This document shows, piece after piece, positions 24,516 to 33,560 of a stretch of 63,426 nt of DNA. Position numbers and translations under genes: made by a program. This DNA is from Anaerolineaceae bacterium 4572_78 (GTDB lineage Bacteria > Chloroflexota > Anaerolineae > 4572-78): assembly GCA_002084875.1 (NCBI GenBank), contig NBMH01000061.1, positions 1 to 63,426 of the forward strand. The letters run 5' to 3'. Position 1 is the first letter of the stretch; the number at the start of each line of letters is the position of its first letter. The notes beneath the pieces were generated by a model, which saw only the letters and a list, made by a program, of their open reading frames with translations, was not told where the DNA came from and did not search any database.

Positions 24516-26075
24516 ATGAAAATAAATTACACTACATTGTCTGCTGATAATGAAGAATTACAATCTTATTTTGATAAAGCTATTGAAACTGTGAAACCAA
24601 AATGGCTTGGTAAAGAACATGCCATGTGGATTAATGGTGAGTCTGTTTATTCTGATGAGAAACTTGACGATTTCAGCCCGATTGATACCAATATGAAACT
24701 TGGTACATTCCAAAAGGGTACTGCTGACCAGGCAAATGATGCCATAGATGCTGCTAAAGCTGCTAAGGTAATATGGCGACAAACTGACTGGAAAGAACGA
24801 GTAGCAAAAATTCGTGCTGTTGCTCAAACGATGAGTGACCGATTGTTTGAGATAAGTACGGTACTCGTTATGGAAGTGGGTAAAAGCCGTATGGAAGCGT
24901 TGGCTGAAACACAAGAAACTATTGACTTGTTGAAATATTATGCTGACGACATGGATAAAAATACGGGCTATATCAAGGAACTTGGTAAGCTCAATCCTGA
25001 TGACCCAAAGGAACAAAATTTTAGCTACCTGCAACCTTATGGGGTATGGGTAGTCATTTCACCTTTTAACTTTCCTCTTGCCTTAGCATCTGCCCCAATT
25101 GCAGCCGCTTTAGTCACAGGAAATACAGTTGTTTTTAAGGGTTCAAGTGACACTCCTTTTGTCAGCCAAGCTATCACAGATGTCTTTACATCGGCTGATT
25201 TGCCAAAGGGTGTTTTTAATCATGTCATGGGTCCTGGTAGAACGGCAGGGCAGGCATTGTTAGATAATCCTAATGTCAATGGTTGGACATTCACTGGGTC
25301 TTATGATCTTGGCATGAAGGTTTTGCGTAATGCGACTAATGGTTCTTATCCAAGACCGACCATTATCGAAATGGGCGGTAAAAATCCAGCGATTATTAGC
25401 TCGACAGCTGATTTAGACAAAGCAGTGTCGGGTGTATACAGAGCGGCATTTGGCATGAATGGGCAAAAATGTTCGGCTTGCTCACGCGTCTATGTTCATA
25501 AAGATGTGTATGATGCATTTAAGGAAAAATTAATTGCCGTTACAGCCGCTCTCAAAATTGGTGACCCGTTGGAGCGAAGCACATTTATGGGACCTATTAT
25601 CCATAAAACTGCACTAGGCGAATACAAAGAGTTCACCGAAATGGCAGGTAAAGATGGGCGACTGGTTTATGGGGGTAATATCCTAACCGAAGGCGATTTT
25701 GTTAATGGATTCTACTGTGAGCCTGCTATCGTTGAAGGATTGCCTGAAGACCATCTTCTGGTTAAAAAGGAACTCTTCCTGCCGATTCTGCATATTGCTA
25801 AAGTAGACAGTAATGAAGAAGCTATGAAATTTGCAAATGATACCGATTATGGACTGACGGCTGGATTCTTCGGTGAAGAAATCGAGTGGTTCTTTGATAA
25901 TATCGAAGCAGGTACTACGTATGCTAACCGTGAAGGTGGAGCGACTACTGGTGCATGGCCTGGAGTGCAGGTCTTTGGTGGTTGGAAAGGAAGCGGTGCT
26001 AGTGGTAAAGGGATTGGTGGTTTTTATACCCTACCACTTTACATGCACGAACAAAGCCGCACAATTATTGGATAG
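24516..26075 (+). CDS. Delta-1-pyrroline-5-carboxylate dehydrogenase-type aldehyde dehydrogenase
   Basis: 519 residues from ATG 24516, set by GAAGGAG immediately upstream. NAD(P)-dependent ALDH of the RocA/PutA branch, oxidising glutamate-5-semialdehyde to glutamate or a similar amino-acid semialdehyde. Visible signatures: SPFNFPLALA, GNTVVFKGSSDT (cofactor), FTGS, EMGGKNPAII (catalytic Glu) and NGQKCSACSRVYV (nucleophilic Cys). The saccharopine dehydrogenase at 31.7 kb suggests an alternative: oxidation of 2-aminoadipate-6-semialdehyde in lysine breakdown. The genes are not an operon, so this is only a proposal. Appears intact. Confidence 0.88.
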   Translation: MKINYTTLSADNEELQSYFDKAIETVKPKWLGKEHAMWINGESVYSDEKLDDFSPIDTNMKLGTFQKGTADQANDAIDAAKAAKVIWRQTDWKERVAKIRAVAQTMSDRLFEISTVLVMEVGKSRMEALAETQETIDLLKYYADDMDKNTGYIKELGKLNPDDPKEQNFSYLQPYGVWVVISPFNFPLALASAPIAAALVTGNTVVFKGSSDTPFVSQAITDVFTSADLPKGVFNHVMGPGRTAGQALLDNPNVNGWTFTGSYDLGMKVLRNATNGSYPRPTIIEMGGKNPAIISSTADLDKAVSGVYRAAFGMNGQKCSACSRVYVHKDVYDAFKEKLIAVTAALKIGDPLERSTFMGPIIHKTALGEYKEFTEMAGKDGRLVYGGNILTEGDFVNGFYCEPAIVEGLPEDHLLVKKELFLPILHIAKVDSNEEAMKFANDTDYGLTAGFFGEEIEWFFDNIEAGTTYANREGGATTGAWPGVQVFGGWKGSGASGKGIGGFYTLPLYMHEQSRTIIG

Positions 26076-26079
26076 AATC

Positions 26080-26155
26080 CGAGCCTAACGGCATCGCTGG
26101 GCTTGCTTACACAAGCCCAGTTTGACTAGCTTTAGCCACCATAACAGGATTTAGG
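26080..26155 (+). ncRNA. Truncated HEARO/omega-RNA fragment without iscB
   Basis: CCGAGCCTAACGGCATCGCT and then GGGCTTGC ... AAGCCCAG, TTGACTAGCTTTAGCCACCA match the 5' part of the omega-RNA at 6398-6526, with the internal arm shortened. No nuclease gene follows; the next bases belong to the end of the convergent kinase 2. It may now serve as a terminator hairpin between the convergent genes. Confidence 0.6.
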
Positions 26156-29100
26156 AAAGGGGTCGCGTCATAAGTGTTAAAGGAAGTGTGATAGTGAATT
26201 TAGTTCCTACCCCTACCTCACTCTCGCAACTAATGGTGCCACCGAGTTTTTGTGTCACCAAATTATAAACAATGTGTAGCCCTAAGCCTGTTCCACCCTG
26301 ATTGCGGGCTGTGGTAAAGAAGGGGTCGAAAATCTTTTTTAGATTGGCTTCAGGAATACCACAACCATCGTCTGCATACACAATAACGACTTGACCATTT
26401 TGCTGTTCTAATTCAATTGTCAAATTTCCTTTATGAATTTCAGGATAGGCATGATTAATTGAATTGACAATTAAGTTAGTGATAACTTGGGAAATGGCTC
26501 CTGCAAAACTCTTCATGGTGATGGTGTCGTCGCCTTTGATAGAAACGATTAATGAGGTATATTTGAGTTGAGGATTTAAGCTAATCAGAACTTCCTCAAG
26601 GTATGCCTTCACTTGGAATGTCCGTTTGTTCAGGTCAGACTGGTCAACAGCGACTAGCTTAAAACTTTGTATCAACTCACCAGCTCGTTGCAGATTGGTT
26701 AAAATGGAATTGCTGACTTGAGTTGCGGTCTCAAAATATTCTTTCAAGTCCGAGCCACGCAATTGCTTTTTGTAATAGGTATCTACCACCTGTTTTGTCT
26801 CATCGGCTAAGACCGAAGCGGCTGTAATTCCAACTCCAAGCGGGGTGTTGATTTCATGAGCCACACCAGCCACTAATCCACCGAGTGCCGCCATCTTTTC
26901 AGATTCGACCAATTGTGCTTGGGTTGCCTGTAAGTTTTCCAAAGCCTGTCGCAATTCTTTTGTTCGTTGGTCAACCAAATCTTCTAAATGACGATACACC
27001 ATAGCATTATCCAACGAAATCGCTATTTGAATTGACAGCACTTGTAGCAATTCGGTTCGTTCAGGTGTAAAAACATGCGTGCTAAGATTGTTCTCCAAGT
27101 ACAAAATTCCTCGAACTTTGCCTTGATTGACCAAAGGCATGCCCAACAGTGATTTGGTTTGCTGTTCGACAATGTAGGGTGTACTGCCAAACTGACTATT
27201 TTGTACGGCATCATCGAGGACAACACTTTGCTTACTACGGATGATATAATTGACAACTTCGGCTGAAACGTCGAGTTTTGCTAGATTTTCATGCTGGCTG
27301 AAATCTAGCGGTATCTCTTGCAAAACCTGTACGGAATTGATATCAGCTTTTGCTTGGAGATACCATCGCTTATCTTGGCGAAGAATGAGAATCCCATGCT
27401 CGGCACCCGCACTTTGAATAACCATCTTCATGAGATTTGTCAGGAGTTTGCTCAAGTCAATTTCGCTAAAAATAACCTGCGAAGCTTTTACCACAGCCTC
27501 GATGTCCAACATGCTGAAACTACGAGTAACGTTAGCTCGTCGAGTCGTTGTCCAAGTGGTATTTGTCATGCTTTTCTTCGGACGTGATTCGGCAAATTTT
27601 GCTAACAGAGTCGGGTATTGTTCGGCTAACATGTCCACTTTAGCTTTAGCACCCCATAATTGATAGGCATAATGAGCTTCTTTCATGTACACAGCCGCAA
27701 CCGTTTCCATGCCTTTGCTCAGGTAAAACTTAGCCGCCAATTCATTGCCTACAGCTTGATTGTTGATATAGCCGTTTGCTTTCGCTGATTCGATGCCTTG
27801 TTCGTACAGCGTCATGGCTTGACTATCTTTGCCTTGAATACGACATTTTTCAGCTTCAACCAACAGATATTTATGCAGGAAATTTTGTGGATAGCCATCT
27901 GCCCAAGCCTTAATTTCCTCATGATATTTTTCGATAATAGCCCAATATTCTGTTTGTTCTTCAGGAGTGGCATCGGGATAAACTGTTGCTAAAGTCAAGC
28001 AAGCAAAGAAATACGCATCGGGGATTTTTGCCGAACCTGGCATGGTGGTCACGGTTAATGTTACCATGTCCAACTTTGCCAATGCCTCATAATAATGACC
28101 GAACAGGTAGAGGCTTCGTAGCTTGGGGAAATAAAACCATCCCAAGACTAATGGGGCTTCTTTGAACATGTCCAAAAACGCCGATTCGTCGAATGACTCG
28201 GTGCTGTATGTATCCGTATCATGGGTAAGTCCAAGTAAATTCTGCACGGCACAAAAACAACCTGGCTGATAAAATGCTCCAAGTGTGGCAGTGTTGGTCC
28301 GACTTAATAACGAAAAGAGTTGTTGGGATTCTTGATATGTTTTCGTTAGGTCATGCCCGTACATCAAACGGTCACTGGTCAAATAGATGGCGTTATAACT
28401 TGCATAAATAAAGTCTCCACTTTCGAAACAAAACTGGTTTGATTTGAGATAGTAATCAATACTATTGCTCAATGGCTCCTGCCAATAGCTGACCGTCGCC
28501 CCAAACAAATAATACACCTTACCACGAACGCTTGCGTTGTCGAATTTATCCGAGAGAGCCACAGCCATTTTGCCGAATTGATAGCCTGTTTGATAATCGC
28601 CGATAATGCCGCAAGCGACAAAACCATAATTGACATAGCCGAATGAGGAAATATCACTATTGCCATATTCTAGGGAAAGATTGGTCATCTTAACCGAACT
28701 CCAGCCGACCAAAGTTTGGTTTGCACTTAGATAAGCACTAATCCAAACCCCCATGAGCAAGTGCATGGTCGCTTGATGTTCAGACGATGTCATTTCGGGC
28801 AAATCCAGCAAATCGGCGATAACTCTATCGCCTAGTAACACCTGAACTTTCCCCAATTCCTCGCCTAAAAGTGATTGTTGTCCTTCGGCGGATTCGGGAA
28901 CGTCAATACCAAGCAAGGCTAATCCAGCCATTTCGGCATGTAGTGCATCAAGATATTTTCCTTGCAGTTGATACTGTTCCATTTGAACGAAATAGACCTG
29001 AATTTTGTCCAAGTTACTTTCGGCATGAGCTAACAATGTGGGATACAAGGCATCTGCTTGCTCAAAGTCACCTGTAAGGAATGCACTTTCAGCTAATGCC

Positions 29101-31196
29101 TTATACACATCAAACGTCAATCGATAATGTGTCTGCATGTCTGAAGACAATAATTCTTTCGCCGATGTGAGATATTTCACTGCAGGTTGATATGCCAAAG
29201 CCGATTTTGCTTTTAAGCCTGCCTTGAGATTTAAGCCTGCCAATGTATATTTTTCCTCATCATCGCTCATTAAAGCCTGTCCTTCATTCAGATGATTGAC
29301 AATATCAAAAATGTGTTCATCAACCGTATTTGATGATTTCGTATCAGCAAAAAGCAACCGACCAATTTTGAGATGAACCTGCTTCTTATCCTCTTCGCTG
29401 ATGAGGATATAAGCTGATTGTTGGATACGGTCATGGCGGAATCGATAATGACGATATAACAAGGGCGATTCGACATCTGTCGCATCTGCGGATTCCAATG
29501 CCGAAATGGGTTGGATAAGATTTCCTCGAATAGCAGGCATGAGGATGGGATAAATTTCGGTTATTGCCTGCCCTTGAATGATTGACAAGGTATCCATGTC
29601 AAACTCATTTCCCATGCAAGCTGCCAGCCGCAAAAGTTGTTGAGTTTCAGATGGCAATTTTTGTAGCCGACCAATCATCAAATTCACCACATTATCGGTG
29701 ATGTTCATGGCTTTGATTTGACTCAAATCCCATTGCCAAGCGGGATGCCCGTTATCTGTCCGAAATACGAAACCGTTTTCTTGATAAACTGTCTCTAAAA
29801 ATTCGTTGACGAAGAATGGATTACCTCTCGTTTTTTCCATGATTTGATTTGTCAAAGGTAATACATGTTGCGGAGGATGATGAAGTGTGTCAGCAATCAA
29901 GTTTGTAACATGATTTTTTTCAAGAGGCATGACAATAATTTGCGGCATGGTAATGTTTGCATTTCGCAATTTGTCGAGGGTCATGATTAAGGGGTGCATG
30001 TCATCAACCTCGTTATCACGATATGCCCCGATTAGCAAAAAGTGGTGCGTAGTTTCGTCCATCATCATCAATTCAATCAAATTTAATGAAGCCGCGTCTA
30101 CCCATTGCAAATCGTCTAGGAAAATGACCAACGGGTGCGATGATTGACAAAAGACATGCAGGAAATTTTGGAAAACGAGATTAAATCGGTTTTGGGATTC
30201 CGTCGCATTGAGAGGAGTAACAGGTAGTTGTTCACCGATAATCAAGGTTAATTCGGGAATAACATCGACTATAACTTGTCCGTTTGGACCCAATGCCATT
30301 AATAATTCCTTTCGCCAACGTTCAAGTTTTGCTTCACTTTCGGTTAAAAGTTGCTGTACCAAATCTTGAAAGGCGGCAGCGATTGCTTTGTAGGGAATAT
30401 TTCGTTGTAATTGGTCAAATTTTCCCGAAATGAAATAACCTCGTTTTTCGGCAATTGGTTTATGAATTTCGACAACTAACGACGATTTACCAATTCCCGA
30501 ATAGCCACTAACGAGCATTAATGCCTTGCTACCAGTACTGATATCATCAAAAGTTTGCATGAGTGATTTGATTTCCGACTCACGACCATATAACTTTTGT
30601 GGGAGTTGAAATCGCCTCGAAAAGTCATTTGAGCCGATATTAAAATCAGCCATGTCTTGGAGATTTTTCAGGTTTGCTATGCAATATTCCAAGTCTGCTT
30701 TTAAGCCATAACCCGATTGATAACGGTCGCCTGGATCTTTAGACATGAGTTTTGCTACAATATCACTGATGATAATCGGCACATCAGAATTGACCTCATG
30801 CACTGCTTTAGCTTCTTTGGCAAGATGACTGTGTACAATTGACATGGCATCTTCATCAACAAAGGGTAATTTGCCAGTCAGCATTTCATAAAAAACTATT
30901 CCCAACGAATATAAATCGGTGCGGTAATCCACAACACGGTTCATGCGACCTGTTTGTTCGGGAGAGATGTAAGCTAGAGTGCCTTCCAACATTTCAGGGT
31001 TGCCCAAGTGTTGGATTTTGGTATCTAGTTTTGAGGCAATCCCAAAGTCAATTATTTTGATTTCATGGCTATCTGGATTAATAAGAATGTTATTGCTGTT
31101 CACATCTTTGTGAATTATATTTTGCTGATGAATATCGCCCAGCGTTTGAGCAATTTTCGTGGCAAATTTTCGTGGCAACTTCGAGAAAATTAGCAA
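26151..31196 (-). CDS. Giant signalling kinase 2, C-lobe/AAA/TPR/GAF/histidine-kinase part
   Basis: A 1681-codon frame. In order: Ser/Thr kinase from HQQNIIHKDVNSNNI and IIDFGIA through SPEQTGRMNRVVDYRTD; AAA ATPase with Walker A GYSGIGKSSL and Walker B LVIFLDDLQWVD; TPR-like region; GAF (~1240-1390, ILILRQDKRW); a coiled coil; and a histidine kinase (GLVAGVAHEINTPLG, HATPase DDGCGIPE, GGTGLGLHIV). Same architecture as the protein at 12.3-17.9 kb but with a kinase output in place of PP2C. The N-lobe lies upstream in another frame, separated by a 13-bp duplication. The AAA module is intact here. Confidence 0.88.
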   Translation of the reverse strand: MLIFSKLPRKFATKIAQTLGDIHQQNIIHKDVNSNNILINPDSHEIKIIDFGIASKLDTKIQHLGNPEMLEGTLAYISPEQTGRMNRVVDYRTDLYSLGIVFYEMLTGKLPFVDEDAMSIVHSHLAKEAKAVHEVNSDVPIIISDIVAKLMSKDPGDRYQSGYGLKADLEYCIANLKNLQDMADFNIGSNDFSRRFQLPQKLYGRESEIKSLMQTFDDISTGSKALMLVSGYSGIGKSSLVVEIHKPIAEKRGYFISGKFDQLQRNIPYKAIAAAFQDLVQQLLTESEAKLERWRKELLMALGPNGQVIVDVIPELTLIIGEQLPVTPLNATESQNRFNLVFQNFLHVFCQSSHPLVIFLDDLQWVDAASLNLIELMMMDETTHHFLLIGAYRDNEVDDMHPLIMTLDKLRNANITMPQIIVMPLEKNHVTNLIADTLHHPPQHVLPLTNQIMEKTRGNPFFVNEFLETVYQENGFVFRTDNGHPAWQWDLSQIKAMNITDNVVNLMIGRLQKLPSETQQLLRLAACMGNEFDMDTLSIIQGQAITEIYPILMPAIRGNLIQPISALESADATDVESPLLYRHYRFRHDRIQQSAYILISEEDKKQVHLKIGRLLFADTKSSNTVDEHIFDIVNHLNEGQALMSDDEEKYTLAGLNLKAGLKAKSALAYQPAVKYLTSAKELLSSDMQTHYRLTFDVYKALAESAFLTGDFEQADALYPTLLAHAESNLDKIQVYFVQMEQYQLQGKYLDALHAEMAGLALLGIDVPESAEGQQSLLGEELGKVQVLLGDRVIADLLDLPEMTSSEHQATMHLLMGVWISAYLSANQTLVGWSSVKMTNLSLEYGNSDISSFGYVNYGFVACGIIGDYQTGYQFGKMAVALSDKFDNASVRGKVYYLFGATVSYWQEPLSNSIDYYLKSNQFCFESGDFIYASYNAIYLTSDRLMYGHDLTKTYQESQQLFSLLSRTNTATLGAFYQPGCFCAVQNLLGLTHDTDTYSTESFDESAFLDMFKEAPLVLGWFYFPKLRSLYLFGHYYEALAKLDMVTLTVTTMPGSAKIPDAYFFACLTLATVYPDATPEEQTEYWAIIEKYHEEIKAWADGYPQNFLHKYLLVEAEKCRIQGKDSQAMTLYEQGIESAKANGYINNQAVGNELAAKFYLSKGMETVAAVYMKEAHYAYQLWGAKAKVDMLAEQYPTLLAKFAESRPKKSMTNTTWTTTRRANVTRSFSMLDIEAVVKASQVIFSEIDLSKLLTNLMKMVIQSAGAEHGILILRQDKRWYLQAKADINSVQVLQEIPLDFSQHENLAKLDVSAEVVNYIIRSKQSVVLDDAVQNSQFGSTPYIVEQQTKSLLGMPLVNQGKVRGILYLENNLSTHVFTPERTELLQVLSIQIAISLDNAMVYRHLEDLVDQRTKELRQALENLQATQAQLVESEKMAALGGLVAGVAHEINTPLGVGITAASVLADETKQVVDTYYKKQLRGSDLKEYFETATQVSNSILTNLQRAGELIQSFKLVAVDQSDLNKRTFQVKAYLEEVLISLNPQLKYTSLIVSIKGDDTITMKSFAGAISQVITNLIVNSINHAYPEIHKGNLTIELEQQNGQVVIVYADDGCGIPEANLKKIFDPFFTTARNQGGTGLGLHIVYNLVTQKLGGTISCESEVGVGTKFTITLPLTLMTRPLS

Positions 31197-31557
31197 CTGT
31201 CGGTTTGGTTATTTCTAGGTAATGTTTAATGGTCTTGCCATCAAAGTATTCCAATACTAACGCAGATTTTCCCTCAACACGAGTAGCAACTGTCGGTTTG
31301 GTTATTTCTAGGTAATGTTTAATGGTATTGCCATCAAAGTATTCCAATACTAACGCAGATTTTCCCTCAACACGAGTTTGTTGATACGTTTTGCGAATGC
31401 CTGCTATATTAAAATCTTTGGTAAATTTGTATTGTTGATGCGTGGGATAATCTGCCTTAAGTACTTTGATGATAACAGGTGTGGGATAGTTATCATCTTC
31501 TTGATAATAAATATGAGAGTTACCACTTTCGTAAAGTAGTTTGTTTGCTTTATTCAT
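31090..31557 (-). CDS. Giant signalling kinase 2, N-lobe part (frame broken)
   Basis: Start of the same kinase: VIIKVLKADYPTHQQ supplies the VAIK-type lysine. Residues ~61-91 and ~92-122 (TRVEGKSALVLEYFDGNTIK and its copy with a single N-to-K change) are a perfect in-frame duplication. After FLEVATKI the frame is lost (CHENCSNAG) because AATTTTCGTGGCA is duplicated at 31152-31177; the intact frame IAQTLGDIHQQNII resumes in the previous entry. GAAGGATTT precedes ATG 31557. The gene as present yields two pieces. Confidence 0.85.
   Translation of the reverse strand: MNKANKLLYESGNSHIYYQEDDNYPTPVIIKVLKADYPTHQQYKFTKDFNIAGIRKTYQQTRVEGKSALVLEYFDGNTIKHYLEITKPTVATRVEGKSALVLEYFDGKTIKHYLEITKPTVANFLEVATKICHENCSNAGRYSSAKYNSQRCEQQ
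31152..31177. repeat. 13-bp tandem duplication causing a frameshift
   Basis: AATTTTCGTGGCA occurs twice in direct succession (31152-31164 and 31165-31177). Removing one copy restores the kinase 2 frame. Confidence 0.85.
31192..31377. repeat. 93-bp tandem duplication inside kinase 2
   Basis: Two 93-bp copies (31192-31284, 31285-31377) differ at a single base (GGTCTTGCC against GGTATTGCC). Being 31 codons long it keeps the frame and duplicates the strand around the kinase hinge. Confidence 0.9.
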
Positions 31558-31610
31558 AAAATCCTTCTCTGATTATACTCGTGAAAGCCATAAAGTAACA
31601 TTTTGGATTC

Positions 31611-31644
31611 AGACCTGACAGGTTTTTAGAAACCTGTCAGGTCT
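31611..31644. repeat. Palindromic repeat P1
   Basis: AGACCTGACAGG, TTTTTAGAAA, CCTGTCAGGTCT between two genes. It is preceded by the same AAAGTAACATTTTGGATTC block that precedes copies at 33434 and 34501, so the repeat unit is larger than its hairpin. Confidence 0.85.
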
Positions 31645-31701
31645 CACCGAAGAAACTTTTAAGGTTTTTACGAAAATGTTACTCTATGCCTGTTTCTAAT
31701 C

Positions 31702-33018
31702 TTAAATCGTCTTTACTTTATCAATAAAGCGAATATTCATCTTTTCCAATTCTTCCAAAATGGGTTTATAAATTTCAGCATGGATTGGAATCTGCACACC
31801 CGTAAGGCTGATTTTTTCTTGTAGGAGCAAATCAATGCCAATGGCAGCTGGTAAACTGACCGTTCTTGACATAATAGAGTCACCGTTTGGAGTGCCTATT
31901 TCTGCTAAAGTTGAGGTAATGTATTCTTTTCTATCACCGTAATCAGCAATAAACTGATGATACAAAATAATTAGATCCAAGTCATCCTCAGCCATTGCCA
32001 ATTGTTTGGTCAACAAGTTGCAAAACATGTCCATGACATTATCTTCTTTGGGCAACGGTTCATCGCTAAACAGCCCAAGCCATTCAAGTCGTTTCATGGT
32101 AGAGGAATAGGGTTCAATGTTTAGGAATTTAGCTGTGTCGCCGATAACATCATAGTCATTTCTAGCCCCTATCAGTTTTAATGTCATGTCTTTGTAAGTC
32201 AGTCCATTTAAATCTTCACGGAACGAGTCGTCAAAAAGCCCAAGCTTCCCCAATTTGTCCATCGTGTAGCACCAACCCACATTTCGCAATGTTCCCCTAA
32301 ACACTGTAGTGGCATCTTGCAAACCGTATATTTCTTTATAAGGTAATGCGTTACGGTTAGTGTAGGCTTCATAAGCACCGACACCCTCAATGTTAATAAT
32401 TGTATATTGCTTGAACAGGTTTCTGCCTGGCACAAAAATAGTTTTACCATCTTGCAAATATTGACCGTTATTTTTGCCCGCCATGACTACGCCCCGCGGA
32501 CTCCATGAAAACTTGTAGCCATAAGGGTTGTTATTATCTTGCAAGGCAGGCAAGCCGCCGCAATACGACATGAAACTTATTATTTTGCCTCCCTTTTTTT
32601 CCACGTCACGCATGATTTTAACGGCGGACATGTGGTCAATGCCAGGGTCTAAGCCAATCTCATTTAGGCTAATAATGCCAGCTTCTTTGAATGATTCGTC
32701 AAGTGCCTGCATGGGTTCACTGACGTAAGATGTGGTCACTAAATGATTTTTGTGCTTAATACATAACTTGCCAACCTTCACATGATATGTATAAGGTAAT
32801 AAACTGACGGCGACATCACATTCGGCGACCAATCGCTCCAAATGTGCCTCATCATTTACGTTTAATGCCTCTGCACTGCCATGAGCATGCCCAGCTACTA
32901 AGGCTTCTGCTTTGCTCACGGTTCTGCTGGCGACTTTAACCTTGTAGCCTTTATCTAACAAATAATTAATGAGTGGTCTTGAAACAAGACCTGCACCTAA
33001 TACTAATACATTTTTCAT
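31702..33018 (-). CDS. Saccharopine dehydrogenase (L-glutamate-forming type)
   Basis: A 438-residue NAD(P)-binding protein of the Lys9/LKR-SDH family. It opens with a Rossmann motif (VLVLGAGLVSRPLINYLL) and shows SLLPYTYHVKVGKLCI, LNEIGLDPGIDHMSAV and YCGGLPALQDNNNPYGYKF, the hallmark blocks of saccharopine reductase. The enzyme interconverts saccharopine with aminoadipate semialdehyde plus glutamate. GGAGGATATTAATCT precedes ATG 33018. It stands as a single gene framed by repeats. A partner aldehyde dehydrogenase may be the gene at 24.5 kb. Lysine:2-oxoglutarate reductase is not in the window. Confidence 0.9.
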   Translation of the reverse strand: MKNVLVLGAGLVSRPLINYLLDKGYKVKVASRTVSKAEALVAGHAHGSAEALNVNDEAHLERLVAECDVAVSLLPYTYHVKVGKLCIKHKNHLVTTSYVSEPMQALDESFKEAGIISLNEIGLDPGIDHMSAVKIMRDVEKKGGKIISFMSYCGGLPALQDNNNPYGYKFSWSPRGVVMAGKNNGQYLQDGKTIFVPGRNLFKQYTIINIEGVGAYEAYTNRNALPYKEIYGLQDATTVFRGTLRNVGWCYTMDKLGKLGLFDDSFREDLNGLTYKDMTLKLIGARNDYDVIGDTAKFLNIEPYSSTMKRLEWLGLFSDEPLPKEDNVMDMFCNLLTKQLAMAEDDLDLIILYHQFIADYGDRKEYITSTLAEIGTPNGDSIMSRTVSLPAAIGIDLLLQEKISLTGVQIPIHAEIYKPILEELEKMNIRFIDKVKTI

Positions 33019-33117
33019 AGATTAATATCCTCCTTTGAAACAAATTCATGCATGACAGGTATCTTACCTATCACAGTGTATAGACATGATAATCTGTACT
33101 ACATGACGAGAAATTAG

Positions 33118-33262
33118 TAACCGTTCACCCCCACCCTAGCCCTCCCCCACAGGGAGAGGGAACAAGATGCCCCCACCCTTGCCCTCCCCCACAGGGAGAG
33201 AGGAATCTTACTCCCCTTCTCCTCGTAGGGGAAGGGGCTGGGGGTTGGGGTCTACTGACAAA
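33118..33262. repeat. C/G-rich repeat P3, two units
   Basis: GTAACCGTTCACCCCCACCC followed by two units of CCCTCCCCCACAGGGAGAG and a mirror unit CTCGTAGGGGAAGGGGCTGG. It is locally GC-rich against AT-rich surroundings. Relatives lie at 34610-34650 and 51418-51500 and, shorter, inside coding sequence at ~13165-13255 and ~11000-11060. Confidence 0.75.
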
Positions 33263-33433
33263 AGGGGGAGTGAATAATTACAGAAATTATATTAAAAACC
33301 CACACGATTTTACATCAATTTTTTCAATTAGGCAAGTAGAAACAATATTTCAAAAAATAAATATCTTTTTAGAATTTGCCGAAAAGGTATCATTATGTTA
33401 AAATCGGAGGGCATAAAGTGACATTTTGGATCC

Positions 33434-33467
33434 AGACCTGACAGGTTTTTAGAAACCTGTCAGGTCT
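33434..33467. repeat. Palindromic repeat P1
   Basis: AGACCTGACAGG, TTTTTAGAAA, CCTGTCAGGTCT, again preceded by AAAGTGACATTTTGGATC and followed by AAGAAACTGTGACGCT. Confidence 0.85.
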
Positions 33468-33560
33468 AACCAAGAAACTGTGACGCTCTATAGCAATATC
33501 TATCAAGCTATATCATTTGAAGAATTATATTTTACATTTAACCTTTATCAATATCAAGCA

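Noticed and set aside
24558-25034. 158-codon antisense frame within the aldehyde dehydrogenase
   Set aside because: Shadow of a well-conserved enzyme; low-complexity hydrophobic translation.
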